Position numbers and translations under genes: made by a program. 64,000 bases of DNA from Fulvimarina uroteuthidis (GTDB lineage Bacteria > Pseudomonadota > Alphaproteobacteria > Rhizobiales > Rhizobiaceae), in contig NZ_JAXLPB010000005.1 in the NCBI RefSeq assembly GCF_034321785.1, positions 62,001 through 126,000 of the forward strand. Direction: 5' to 3'. The notes under the pieces were generated by a model. That model was not told where the DNA came from. It ran no database searches and saw only the letters and a list, made by a program, of their open reading frames with translations. Below are positions 53,682 to 62,421 of the stretch, in pieces. Within the stretch, counting starts at the first letter, position 1. Each line of letters begins with the position of its first letter.

Positions 53682-54524
53682 GTGCAAGCGAGGCTTTGGC
53701 AAACCCGTCGCAGGAGCGGCGCAAGCGGCGGGCGCCGTTCGTTCGCCGTCGCCTCTCTCGCGGCCATGTGCGCAGCGCTTTATGCCGAGGTTTCCCATTC
53801 AGCGGCCTGGGTTCAGGAGCAAGGCGCGGGACAGGCGATCGTCACGGGGATCTACGCGCGCGCCGACAAAGCGTTCTCCGACGACGGTTCGCAGACCGGG
53901 GCGGTGGATTTCCAGAAGGGCGCGGTCTCCCTCCTCATTGATTACGGCGTCCTTTCCTGGTTGACCGTGTCCGGCACTGCGGAATTCGGCTCCGACACGA
54001 GCGAGCGCCTGCCGTTTCGGCGTCCCGGCCTTTCCAACGCGGCCCTCTCGGTGCGCGCGCAGGTCTACCGGTCCGATCGATATGCGATGAGCGTCGAGAT
54101 CGGGGGACGCACGGAAGACGCCTATGGCGAAGCCGATCGCCTGGTCGACACGTTCGGGTGGGATTCACCATTGCTCGAAGCCCGCTGGTCCGGCGGCGCG
54201 AATTTCGAGCTGTTCGGCCGAGCATCCTTCGCCGATGTTTCGGCGGGCTATCGTTACCGGACGGGCGAGGGGCCGGACGAGGTGCTTCTCGATGCGACGC
54301 TCGGCGTCAGGGCGTTCGACCCAGTCACCTTGCTCTTCCAGAGTTTCACGACCGTCGCCGACGGCGACATTGCCGCAATCTCCGTGCGGCAGAAGGCGCA
54401 GGCTTCGGTGGTCTACGATCTCTCGGAAGCATGGTCGCTGCAGACCGGCGGCTTCGCGACAGTCGCCGGGCAAAACGTGCTTGCGGAACGCGGCGCCTTC
54501 GCCGCGTTGTGGTACCGGTTCTAG
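53682..54524 (+). CDS. Hypothetical outer-membrane beta-barrel protein
   Basis: A 280-residue exported protein; the N-terminal 42 residues (to SHSAAW) include a hydrophobic segment like a signal peptide. The mature part alternates polar and aromatic residues (VTGIYARADKAF, NFELFGRASFADVSAGYRYRTGEG, FAALWYRF) and ends in Phe, as small outer-membrane barrels do. I do not recognise a family. The start is GTG at 53682, behind GCGAGGAG. It lies alone between prpE and ribokinase. Confidence 0.68.
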   Translation: MQARLWQTRRRSGASGGRRSFAVASLAAMCAALYAEVSHSAAWVQEQGAGQAIVTGIYARADKAFSDDGSQTGAVDFQKGAVSLLIDYGVLSWLTVSGTAEFGSDTSERLPFRRPGLSNAALSVRAQVYRSDRYAMSVEIGGRTEDAYGEADRLVDTFGWDSPLLEARWSGGANFELFGRASFADVSAGYRYRTGEGPDEVLLDATLGVRAFDPVTLLFQSFTTVADGDIAAISVRQKAQASVVYDLSEAWSLQTGGFATVAGQNVLAERGAFAALWYRF

Positions 54525-54805
54525 TGCGTCCATAAGTTGGATGGAGCATCGCGCGGCCAGTCAGACGCGGGATGCTCCAGGCGCGGCGTCCAGTCTCCTT
54601 CAAGCGACGACAAGCTGGAAAGGAGGACGATCGCCATCGCTCCAGTCAGGTCGATCGGCGTGATCGCTTTGATTGTTTCGCAAGCGTGACCGGCAGGGCC
54701 GAAGGCTAGGATCGAACCAAATTCCGCCGCGTCGGGCGGACGAACCTGTATAGAGATCAACCTATTAACGACATTTCCTAAGGCGTCACGCGAATGAGAG
54801 GGACG

Positions 54806-55744
54806 TCATTGTAGGTCGATGAAGGTCTCGATCTCGCCGCGGGTCGGCATGGCCGTCTGCGCGCCGAGCCGCCGACAGGCGAGAGACGCCGCGATCGCGG
54901 CGCGGCGAACCGCGAGCCGGACGTCCAGGCCCTCCGCGAGCCCTGCGGCGAACACCCCGCAAAACGTATCGCCGGCACCCGTTGTATCTTCCACCGATAT
55001 GTCGAGCGCGGCCTGGGTGAACGGCTCGGCGCCCGGTTCCGCAACGACGACGCCGCGCGCACCGAGCGTCGCGATGACCCCGAGGGAGAGTGCGTCCGAA
55101 AGCCTCGACGCTCGATCGCGGAGCGAACCATCGGCGATGCCGATCGCCTGACCGGCCGCCGAAAGTTCGATCTCGTTGACGATCAGCCAGTCGACAGGGT
55201 CGCAGAGCGCGCGAATGAAGGCGGGTGCCGGACGGGCCGGCACGGGTGCGAGATTGAGAACGACCGTCCCGCCGCCGGCCTTGATGGAGCGCGCCGCTTC
55301 GATGGACGCCGCATGCGGCGTCTCCATCTGAAGCAGGAGAACCGTTCCCTCGCCGTGCGGCATCCCCTCGAGACGATCGGCCGAGAGCGTGCGATTGGCG
55401 CCGCTCGCGACGGTGATGGCGTTCTCGCCCTCGGCATCGATCGAAATGAACGCGGCGCCCGTCGCCTCGGACGCTCTCGTCACGGCGGTGACATCGATCC
55501 GATGGGTCTTGAGATTCGCAAGCACCGCATCGCCGAGTTCGTCGGCGCCGACCGCGCCGGCCATGCGCACGCTGACTTCCGAGGAGGTCGCGCGCGCCGC
55601 CGCGACCGCCTGGTTGGCGCCCTTGCCGCCGAACAGTCTTTCATAGGTCGGACCGAGTACGGTTTCACCGGGGCTTGCGATCCGCTCCACGCGGCAGACG
55701 AGATCGACGTTGAGCGAGCCGAAGACGAGAACGTCACCTGTCAT
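54806..55744 (-). CDS. rbsK: Ribokinase-family PfkB sugar kinase
   Basis: A 312-residue ribokinase-family protein. The substrate region is LVFGSLNVDLVCRVERIASPGETVLG with GGKGANQAVAAARA, and the catalytic base and anion hole are in DTTGAGDTFCGVFAAGLAEG. It phosphorylates ribose or a related furanose. Without rbsABC neighbours, other sugars (for example nucleosides) are possible. The ATG at 55744 follows GAGAGGAAAG. Confidence 0.88.
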   Translation of the reverse strand: MTGDVLVFGSLNVDLVCRVERIASPGETVLGPTYERLFGGKGANQAVAAARATSSEVSVRMAGAVGADELGDAVLANLKTHRIDVTAVTRASEATGAAFISIDAEGENAITVASGANRTLSADRLEGMPHGEGTVLLLQMETPHAASIEAARSIKAGGGTVVLNLAPVPARPAPAFIRALCDPVDWLIVNEIELSAAGQAIGIADGSLRDRASRLSDALSLGVIATLGARGVVVAEPGAEPFTQAALDISVEDTTGAGDTFCGVFAAGLAEGLDVRLAVRRAAIAASLACRRLGAQTAMPTRGEIETFIDLQ

Positions 55745-55906
55745 TGTCGCTTTCCTCTCCCATGCCGATCCACACTCGCGATCTGTGCGGTCATGAGCCG
55801 AAGCGATCGTGAAAAACGCCTCCCGGGTCAAGCCTTTCATCGGACCGTCAAGAGGGCCGACGTTTGAACGACAGGCTGGCGCGAGGCCTTCCTAAGAATG
55901 GTCTCG

Positions 55907-55923
55907 TTAACCATTCGTTAACC
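55907..55923. promoter_or_regulatory. Candidate CtrA binding site
   Basis: TTAA-N7-TTAA with flanking C bases (TTAACCATTCGTTAACC), a full match to the CtrA consensus of alphaproteobacteria. It is made by a tandem repeat of CGTTAACCAT (55905-55914 and 55916-55925). It lies about 80 bases before the ParA-like gene and 160 bases before the divergent ribokinase gene. Confidence 0.6.
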
Positions 55924-56002
55924 ATATCCCACGAAACCTGTCCTCGACGATCGACCCGTATCGATCTCTAACACTTTGGATTTCAAAGGGAATGGCCGGC
56001 AG

Positions 56003-56707
56003 ATGATCCCCGTTATCGCGATTGGCTCGCTCAAATCCTCCGGCTCGACCACGCTCGGCCTGACCCTTGCCGGCGTTGCCGCGGCGGCCAACATCCCCGT
56101 GACCATCATCGACGGCGCGCATGATCCCGATGCCGCGATCTGGGCCGGCAAACGCAGCCTTCCGCGGCGCCTTGGCGTCGTTCGCGAGACGAACCCGTCC
56201 GAGATCGAAACCATGGTTCGCGGCGCCCGCCGGCGCGGCGAGGCGATGATCATCGATTGCGGGACGAACCCGGAGCTGCTGCGGCTGGCCGAGCGCATGG
56301 CCGACAAGACGCTTATTCCGGTTCGCTTTTCGCCGCTGTCGGCGGACGCTGCGATCGCGACCGACGCGCTTTTCGACGCGACACCCGGGCTCGGGCGACC
56401 GGGGCGGGAAAGAGCCTTCGTCGCCAGCGCCATCACACCGATCCACAGCCGCATCGCGCGTGTCGTCGAGAGCCTGATCGCGTCGAGTGCGACGAAACGC
56501 CTGCAGGTGGGTCTTTCGCTGCGGGCGGCCTACGAGGCTCCGTTCCTCAATGGTGGCAGCCTGTTTTCGCTCGACGACGACGAGGCCCCCGGCCTCGACC
56601 GCGCTCGCGCGGAGGCTGCGATGCTCGCTTATGAAGTCGGTCTGCTGCAGGTCGCGGGAACGCGCCGGGACGCGCCGGCCCGCCTCGATGCCCGGATCGC
56701 CGCCTGA
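56003..56707 (+). CDS. ParA/MinD-like protein with degenerate Walker A
   Basis: A 234-residue protein with the ParA fold: VIAIGSLKSSGSTTLGLTLAGVAA at the start, VTIIDGAHDPDAAIWAG as the Walker A' region and MIIDCGTNPELLRLAERM as the Walker B region. The P-loop reads K-S-S-G-S-T-T instead of K-G-G-x-G-K-T/S-T, so the Walker A lysine is replaced while the deviant first lysine is kept. ATPase activity is therefore doubtful. The nearest relatives are probably VirC1-like or MinD-like proteins of unknown cargo. The ATG at 56003 is favoured over a TTG at 55976. A CtrA box lies upstream. Confidence 0.72.
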   Translation: MIPVIAIGSLKSSGSTTLGLTLAGVAAAANIPVTIIDGAHDPDAAIWAGKRSLPRRLGVVRETNPSEIETMVRGARRRGEAMIIDCGTNPELLRLAERMADKTLIPVRFSPLSADAAIATDALFDATPGLGRPGRERAFVASAITPIHSRIARVVESLIASSATKRLQVGLSLRAAYEAPFLNGGSLFSLDDDEAPGLDRARAEAAMLAYEVGLLQVAGTRRDAPARLDARIAA

Positions 56708-56711
56708 CGGA

Positions 56712-58694
56712 TCAGTCGAAGGAGGGCGGCTGCGACAGGTCGACGGCTGGCGGCGCGCCCCGATCGTCCCCCGGCGCCGCCGCATCCGCATCGCCGGCTC
56801 GTCCATCGGTCGTCCCGTCAAGATCGAGTGGCGGCAGACCGAAGGTCGGCGCCTGGTCCTCCTCAGCCGGAACGGTTCCCGGCACGCTTTCGTCGCTTGG
56901 CTCGCCGAGTTCGAGCGGTGGCAATCCGAAGCCCGGCTCCGTCGCCCCATCGGCGGCGGGGGCGTTCGCGCCGCCCGGCGTCGAACCCGGCATACCCAGC
57001 GGCGGCAGGCCGAACGGATTGTTTTCGCCCGCACCGCCGTTCGGGCCCAGCGGCGGAAGGCCGAAACCGTCCTGGCCCCCGAACGAGGGAACGTCGATCT
57101 CGATCTGGGAAGGGTCCGTCTTCGGCGCCTCGTCCTTGTAGCGCATGACCATCTGCGGGAACATGATGGTCAGGCCGACCATGAGAAGCTGGATGCAGAC
57201 GAACGGGACCGCCCCCCAATAGATCTGGCCGGTGGTGACCGGCTCCATCCGCTTGCCGGTCACCCGGTCGAGATAGGGCACCTTGGCCGCGACCGAACGC
57301 AGGAAGAACAGCGCAAATCCGAAGGGTGGATGCATGAAGCTCGTCTGCATGTTGATGCCGAGCAGCACGCCGAACCAGATCAGATCGATGCCGAGATTTT
57401 CCGCGGCCGGTGCCAGCAGCGGCACGATGATGAAGGCGAGTTCGAAGAAATCGAGGAAGAACGCCAGGAGGAAGATCAGCACGTTGACGACGATCAGAAA
57501 CCCGGTCTCGCCGCCCGGTACGGCCGTCAGGAGTTCTTCCACCCAGATGTGACCGTTGACGCCGTAGAAGGTCAGCGAGAAGACCCGCGCTCCGATGAGA
57601 ATGAATAGCACGAAGGCCGAAAGCTTCGCCGTCGATTCCATCGCCTGGGTCAACAGGTCGAGATTGAGGCGCCGTTTGGAGAAGGCGAGGACCAGGGCAC
57701 CGACGGCGCCCATCGCGCCGCCTTCGGTCGGCGTCGCGATGCCGAGGAAGATCGTGCCGAGCACCAGGAAGATCAGCGCCAGCGGCGGAATCAGGACGAT
57801 GATCACCTGCTGCGCGAGGTTGGACATGAGCTTCAGCGTGAAGGCCTTGTTCAGCGCGGCCGCGGCGTAGACGGCGACGACGCCGACGACGGCGCCCCAG
57901 ATGAGGGCGCCTTGCGGCACCCGTTCCTCGAGATAGACGGACGCCGCCCAGCCGATCAGGCCGGCGAGCGCGAGCGCCACGATCAGCGAGGTGACACCTT
58001 TTCCAAGTGTGCGGGCTTCGGGCGGCAGGGCCGGCGCGGAACTCGCCCGAAACATCGTCATGCCGAAGATATAGAGAAGGTAGAGACCCGTCAGGACCAG
58101 AGCCGGCACGAGGGCTCCGGCATACATGTCGCCGACCGAACGGCCGAGCTGGTCGGCGAGGACGATGAGGACCAGCGAGGGCGGTACGATCTGCGCCAGC
58201 GTGCCGGACGCGACGATGACGCCGGAGGCGAGGCGCCGATCATAGCCGTAGCGCAACATGATCGGCAGGGAAATCAGACCCATGGCGATGACGGACGCGG
58301 CGACGACGCCGGTGGTGGCGGCAAGCAGGGCGCCGACGAAGATGACGGCATAGGCAAGACCGCCCCGGAGCGGGCCGAACAGCTGGCCGACGGTTTCAAG
58401 CAGGTCCTCGGCCATGCCGGAGCGTTCCAGGATGAGCCCCATGAAGGTGAAGAAGGGAATGGCGAGCAGCGTGTCGTTCGACATGACGCCGCCGAAGAAC
58501 CGGTCGGGCAGGGCGCCGAGCAGCGGATAGAAGAGATTGATCTCGGAGGAGAGAGGCGCGAGTTCGACGCCGATGAAGAAGAACAGCAGCCCGTTGGCGG
58601 CGAGCGAAAACGCCACCGGATAGCCGAGCAGGAGAAAGATCACCAGCGACGCGAACATGATCGGCGCCAGATTGTGCGCGATGAACTCGATCAT
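56712..58694 (-). CDS. dctM: TRAP transporter large permease with FGLPPL repeat tail
   Basis: A 660-residue DctM-type membrane protein, long for the family because of two additions. The core begins MIEFIAHNLAPIMFASLVIFLLLGYPVAFSLA and carries the DctM motifs GGVMSNDTLLAIPFFTFMGLILERSGMAEDLL and ATTGVVAASVIAMGLISLPIM. The C-terminal 120 residues are low-complexity and contain FGLPPL four times (as FGLPPLG, FGLPPLG, FGLPPLE, FGLPPLD), separated by Gly/Pro/Asp-rich spacers. The tail is probably cytoplasmic and disordered. It overlaps dctQ by four bases; no substrate-binding dctP gene is present in the window. Confidence 0.88.
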   Translation of the reverse strand: MIEFIAHNLAPIMFASLVIFLLLGYPVAFSLAANGLLFFFIGVELAPLSSEINLFYPLLGALPDRFFGGVMSNDTLLAIPFFTFMGLILERSGMAEDLLETVGQLFGPLRGGLAYAVIFVGALLAATTGVVAASVIAMGLISLPIMLRYGYDRRLASGVIVASGTLAQIVPPSLVLIVLADQLGRSVGDMYAGALVPALVLTGLYLLYIFGMTMFRASSAPALPPEARTLGKGVTSLIVALALAGLIGWAASVYLEERVPQGALIWGAVVGVVAVYAAAALNKAFTLKLMSNLAQQVIIVLIPPLALIFLVLGTIFLGIATPTEGGAMGAVGALVLAFSKRRLNLDLLTQAMESTAKLSAFVLFILIGARVFSLTFYGVNGHIWVEELLTAVPGGETGFLIVVNVLIFLLAFFLDFFELAFIIVPLLAPAAENLGIDLIWFGVLLGINMQTSFMHPPFGFALFFLRSVAAKVPYLDRVTGKRMEPVTTGQIYWGAVPFVCIQLLMVGLTIMFPQMVMRYKDEAPKTDPSQIEIDVPSFGGQDGFGLPPLGPNGGAGENNPFGLPPLGMPGSTPGGANAPAADGATEPGFGLPPLELGEPSDESVPGTVPAEEDQAPTFGLPPLDLDGTTDGRAGDADAAAPGDDRGAPPAVDLSQPPSFD

Positions 58695-59341
58695 GGCGTC
58701 TGCGTCCCGTTCTTGAGGGGGTTGGAAGCGGGTCTTTCGTCCGGGGCCGGCCCGTCGGGCGGGACCTGCGCATCGGGCGCAAGGGTCGCCATTTCGCCGG
58801 CCAGCGGAGCCGGCTTGGCGAGCGGCGTCGTATCGGGTTCGCCCGCAAAGAGGATCGCGCCGCGCTTGATCATCTCGGACAAGCCCTGCAGCAGCAGCAA
58901 GATGAAACCGGTCAGGAGAAGCGCCTTCGCCGGCCAGACGATCAGGCCACCGGCATTCGACGAGAATTCCTGGCGCTCGTAGGAGCTGATGACATAGGGA
59001 ACCAGCAGCCAGACCATGAGGATCATGAACGGCAGGAGAAAGAAGATATGGCCGAGAAAGTCGATCCAGTCGCGCGTTCGCTTGGACAGATAGTTGGAGA
59101 CGATGTCGACCCGGATATGCTCGTTGCGCAGCAGCGTCCAGGCGGCGGCCAGCATGAAGATCGCGCCGAACAGGTACCATTGGACCTCGAGCCAGGCATT
59201 GGACGACATGTTGAAGGTCTTGCGGATCACGGCATTGCCCGCGCTGACGAGAACGACGACCAGCACCAGCCAAGAGACGCTTCGACCCACGAACGTCGTC
59301 ACCCGGTCGATGCCCCGCGAGAAGCTCAAAAGCGCTTGCAT
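58691..59341 (-). CDS. dctQ: TRAP transporter small permease
   Basis: A 216-residue small subunit with four membrane helices (about 17-38, 52-76, 95-118 and 140-165) and the DctQ motif EVQWYLFGAIFMLAAAWTLLRNEHIRVDIV. The C-terminal part after helix 4 is Pro/Ala-rich. It forms the membrane complex with DctM; an extracytoplasmic solute receptor must be encoded elsewhere. The start at 59341 is read from ATG just after GGACAGG; a longer reading would add 41 residues with no membrane segment. Confidence 0.88.
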   Translation of the reverse strand: MQALLSFSRGIDRVTTFVGRSVSWLVLVVVLVSAGNAVIRKTFNMSSNAWLEVQWYLFGAIFMLAAAWTLLRNEHIRVDIVSNYLSKRTRDWIDFLGHIFFLLPFMILMVWLLVPYVISSYERQEFSSNAGGLIVWPAKALLLTGFILLLLQGLSEMIKRGAILFAGEPDTTPLAKPAPLAGEMATLAPDAQVPPDGPAPDERPASNPLKNGTQTP

Positions 59342-59543
59342 CCTGTCCGTCTTCCTCGAAATTTGCGCCTGAAACGAATAGGATTCAGTCTCCAGACCCG
59401 TCTCAAGCGACGGGCCTGCGAATAAAACCGTCCGTTCGTTAAGGATTTGACGGGCTTTCCGCAAGGCCGGGGCAAGCTTATCGGTCCCTTGCCGCGCGGA
59501 AGCTCTTCGTCCCTGGGACAGGACGCGGTCTGCCGAACGACGG

Positions 59544-60116
59544 ATGATCTGGAGGATCGGGACGATCGCCGAAAAACCGAAAAAGCCGCCGGGCCCGGTC
59601 AGCCCGGATTATCTCATGCGGGCCGGCGCGCATTATCTTGAACGCTATGCGACCTCGTCGGAAAACTTCAGGAGGGTCCTTGAACGCAAGGTTCGTCGCC
59701 GGATGATACTGCGCGGAGACGAGGAGGCGGACCATTCCGTTCTGATCGCCGAGACGGTGTCGCGGTTTGCCGAACTCGGCTTTCTGGACGACCGGGGCTT
59801 CGCGGAAGCACGGCTTCGCTCGTTTCGCCGCAAGGGTCTCTCGACCCGCATGGTGGCGGCGAAGCTGTCGGAAAAGGGTGTTGATCGTGAGACGATCGAA
59901 GCGGTCGTCGCCGAGGACGACACGCCGGAGGCGGATGCGGCCGTCAATTATGCGAGGCGGCGCCGGCTCGGGCCCTGGCGGATTCGCGATCGCACGGAGC
60001 GTCGCGACAAGGATATCGCCGCCATGATGCGGGCCGGTTTCACCTATGGTCTCGCGACGATGGTGATCGACGGCGAGGTGCCGGCCGATCTCCTTGATAA
60101 GGCCGATCCGAACTGA
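59544..60116 (+). CDS. recX: RecX family regulatory protein
   Basis: A 190-residue RecX-like helical protein. The repeats include YLMRAGAHYLERYATSSENFRRVLERKVRRR and FAELGFLDDRGFAEARLRSFRRKGLSTRMVAAKLSEKGV, the GF-x-DD-x-x-FA(E/R)-x-x pattern of RecX. RecX modulates RecA filaments; recA is not adjacent here. The ATG at 59544 is accepted, but the first 20 residues are not conserved. Confidence 0.82.
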   Translation: MIWRIGTIAEKPKKPPGPVSPDYLMRAGAHYLERYATSSENFRRVLERKVRRRMILRGDEEADHSVLIAETVSRFAELGFLDDRGFAEARLRSFRRKGLSTRMVAAKLSEKGVDRETIEAVVAEDDTPEADAAVNYARRRRLGPWRIRDRTERRDKDIAAMMRAGFTYGLATMVIDGEVPADLLDKADPN

Positions 60117-60220
60117 GCAGGAGCACCGGCGGTCCATGCAGACGCACGATGTTCCGGCTCACGCTTTGATTTCCGGCGTCAGGCGGCCCGGGGATCGATT
60201 CCGATCCACGGGCCGATGTC

Positions 60221-60580
60221 CTAGAGACGCGTCCAGGTCTGCGTCTTGCAGAAGATCTTCAGCGCGCAACCTTCGAGCTTCAGGCTCGCTCCACCCGGCG
60301 CCACCTCGACTGTGCCCGCATAGGTTTTCTCGTCGCGCGGATCGGTGACCGTGCCCGTATAGCTCGCGCCCGAGCCGCTCATCTGGCCGACCGATTTTCC
60401 CTTGTGCTCGCCCCTGATCACCGTCGCGCAGTAGGCTCCGCCGCAGGGCGCGATCTCGACGATACCGCCGCCCGGCGCGCGCCACTGGCCAACGATGGGC
60501 TCGGCCGCCACGGCGCTCGACGCCCATCCGGACATTGCGAAAAGTCCTGCTGCTGCAAGGACGGACATCTGCTTCTTCAT
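60221..60580 (-). CDS. DUF2147 secreted protein
   Basis: A 119-residue exported protein with a signal peptide (residues 1-25, AVA-AEP). The mature domain has VGQWRAPGGGIVEIAPCGGAYCATVIRG and ends in LEGCALKIFCKTQTWTRL, the DUF2147 pattern with four cysteines in two pairs (CGGAYC and CALKIFC). Function unknown. It is a tandem paralogue of the next gene, 134 bases away. Confidence 0.88.
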   Translation of the reverse strand: MKKQMSVLAAAGLFAMSGWASSAVAAEPIVGQWRAPGGGIVEIAPCGGAYCATVIRGEHKGKSVGQMSGSGASYTGTVTDPRDEKTYAGTVEVAPGGASLKLEGCALKIFCKTQTWTRL

Positions 60581-60714
60581 GGCTCACTCCCGATTGCTTG
60601 TTGTTTGTGAAGGAGATAGACGAGGCGCCGCACGAGTGAAGTGCGCCCGCGGAGGATCCGATCCGCGAAGGCCGTTTCCCGAGGCGCCCAAAGACCCTGG
60701 CGGCGAACCGCCGT

Positions 60715-61092
60715 TCACCCGGCGCGGTTCCAGTTCTGGACCGTCTTGCAGAACACTTCCATGATGCAGCCCTTGAGGGCGATCTGCTGCCCGTTCAAGG
60801 TAAGCGAGCCTGGATAGCTCTTGCCGTTTATGGGATCGTGAACGCGCCCGTCGAACGTCGGACCGGTGCCGGATACCTCGGCGACGGCCGCGCCCTTGTA
60901 AGGGCCGCTCGCGACGACGGCGCAATAGCCCGATCCGCAGCTTTCGATGGCGATGGTCCCGCCATCGGATGTCGTCCACGTGCCGACAAGCCCGGACTGC
61001 GGCTGACCCGCACCGGCGGAAAACAGCAAGGCCGCGAGCGCGAGGCCGATGCGGGCCGATCGGCGGCGAGACGGTGAGACAAACTGTGACAT
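60715..61092 (-). CDS. DUF2147 secreted protein (paralogue)
   Basis: About 125 residues, with a signal peptide-like start (MSQFVSPSRRRSARIGLALAALLFSAGA). The mature domain repeats the DUF2147 layout: VGTWTTSDGGTIAIESCGSGYCAVVASG, a Gly-rich middle and LKGCIMEVFCKTVQNWNRAG. The two-pair cysteine arrangement matches the adjacent gene, but only about half of the residues appear shared, so the duplication is old. An upstream in-frame ATG would add 43 non-matching residues; I prefer the ATG at 61092. Confidence 0.85.
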   Translation of the reverse strand: MSQFVSPSRRRSARIGLALAALLFSAGAGQPQSGLVGTWTTSDGGTIAIESCGSGYCAVVASGPYKGAAVAEVSGTGPTFDGRVHDPINGKSYPGSLTLNGQQIALKGCIMEVFCKTVQNWNRAG

Positions 61093-61433
61093 GGCGTTGT
61101 TGATAAACCGCTTCGACGTCTTCGAGATGAGATTATCGGCTAGGACATGAACGTGGGCATAACAGGGCAATGAAGCGGGACGGATCGCCTCGATCGGATT
61201 GCCGGCCCATATGATCTGCAACCTCGCCCATTCTATTCGGCAGAGACGCGGGCCGGCGGCTGAAAGACGGAAAACAATCGCCGCAAAGCCTTAACTCCAA
61301 AGGAGGCCGCAAACGGCTCTTGGATCGACAACTCAAAATTCCAATACGCTAACCCTGGTGGACTATTCGGGCCGAATCTGCTCCACCTTTATTAGCATTC
61401 TCATCGCGCTCGGAGGCCTTCAGGAAAAGCCCC

Positions 61434-61976
61434 ATGCCCTGCACCCAAAGATTAATTATGAAACTGACTTCCTGTGGTTGTCAGCCCGCGCGACCAAAGC
61501 GTATATGCAATGTTTCACTATCGAGTCGAGTAACCAACAATATTATTGGCTTCAGTATTTCGAGTTATATTGTAGTTTCAAGCATTTGTCCCGCATTCGC
61601 GTGCATCAGCGGTTATGATTTAGTATTATTTGATCGACCTCCATCAGTTGATTTATCATCTTCCGGGTTAGATTTATACCACGGTATTTTTACGAGCATA
61701 AAACCGATAAAAAAAATTGAATCAAGTCTATATAAGGTCGGCTTCATAAAGCTTATTGAATCGAATCCGGATGTAATTCGATCAGAAGAGATTGATGTTT
61801 ATGTTGAACACATAAGTCCTTGTAATACTCTGCACCATGAAGACCATGCGAATGGTGTCTTGGTCTACCTTGTGGCTCAGAAAGAAGAGATAGATGGCAC
61901 TGAATCTCTCATCGCCTGGGAGCAGCAAACTGGAAGTAGAATATGGCATCGTGGCGATTTAGTATACATGAAGTAA
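61434..61976 (+). CDS. Hypothetical protein in the AT-rich island
   Basis: A 180-residue reading frame with a good ribosome-binding site (AGGAAAAG about eight bases before the ATG). Residues 35-60 form a hydrophobic stretch with cysteines (SSYIVVSSICPAFAC), which could be a membrane anchor. The rest is charged, with beta-like segments (KVGFIKLIESNPDVIRSEEID, NGVLVYLVAQKEEIDG) and ends GSRIWHRGDLVYMK. Codon use is AT-rich and unlike the neighbours, as expected for a recently acquired gene. I recognise no family. Confidence 0.5.
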   Translation: MPCTQRLIMKLTSCGCQPARPKRICNVSLSSRVTNNIIGFSISSYIVVSSICPAFACISGYDLVLFDRPPSVDLSSSGLDLYHGIFTSIKPIKKIESSLYKVGFIKLIESNPDVIRSEEIDVYVEHISPCNTLHHEDHANGVLVYLVAQKEEIDGTESLIAWEQQTGSRIWHRGDLVYMK

Positions 61977-62023
61977 AATGGCCTCATGTACTCCAATGTC
62001 CGTCCCCATAGGGGAATTACAAG

Positions 62024-62248
62024 ATGACACGTGATGAATTAAATGCACCGCTCAACGTCAGATGTGTAACGCTCGAGTGCAACGTCCTGGCAGGCCATGG
62101 GTGCTCCTTCTGCATGCATGGCCTGTTTTCACTAAAACGTGCGAGCTATGCACATAAACGACCGGTTTTGAGCACGACGCTCAAGATGCAACAAAACCAT
62201 GCGTCTCAGTATTATGGGCATGCGCAGGCAGTCTCGGAACGGTTTTGA
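62024..62248 (+). pseudogene. Short reading frame, possible gene remnant
   Basis: A 74-residue frame starting MTRDELNAPLNVR, behind AGGGGAATTACAAG. The first dozen residues resemble the N-terminus of a longer alphaproteobacterial family (divergent polysaccharide deacetylase-like proteins often begin M-x-x-(D/E)LNAPL), but the remainder is unstructured and ends at a repeat. It may be a truncated remnant, or simply a chance reading frame. Low confidence. Confidence 0.3.
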
Positions 62249-62421
62249 GCGGTGATGCTAGTTTGGATCGGCGCCAAGGAGGAAATCAAATTATAAGTTG
62301 CCAACAGAGAATGGCTCCTAAGGTCGGTATGGAACGTCAGAGCGTTTGACCTCTACATCATATCCTTGTGCATCCAAGTCTGCGCCGAGCGAACATCGAC
62401 ACCGATGCCAGAGGCGGACCA

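Larger units (their letters stand above)
61093..62421. other. AT-rich island between DUF2147 genes and hisC
   Basis: From about 61,480 to 62,340 the sequence is visibly more AT-rich than anywhere else in the window, with A/T runs (for example around 61,690-61,720) that native genes lack. It holds one fairly long open frame (61434-61976) and one short one (62024-62248), both doubtful. Features include CCCCATAGGGG (62004-62014) and an 11-base direct repeat CGGTTTTGAGC (62163-62173 and 62240-62250). No integrase or tRNA boundary is seen. 61093-61430 holds no gene I can support. Confidence 0.5.

Noticed and set aside
61358..61618. An 86-residue frame at the start of the AT-rich island
   Set aside because: It starts at GTG with no clear ribosome site and overlaps the better-supported 61434 frame; translation looks random.
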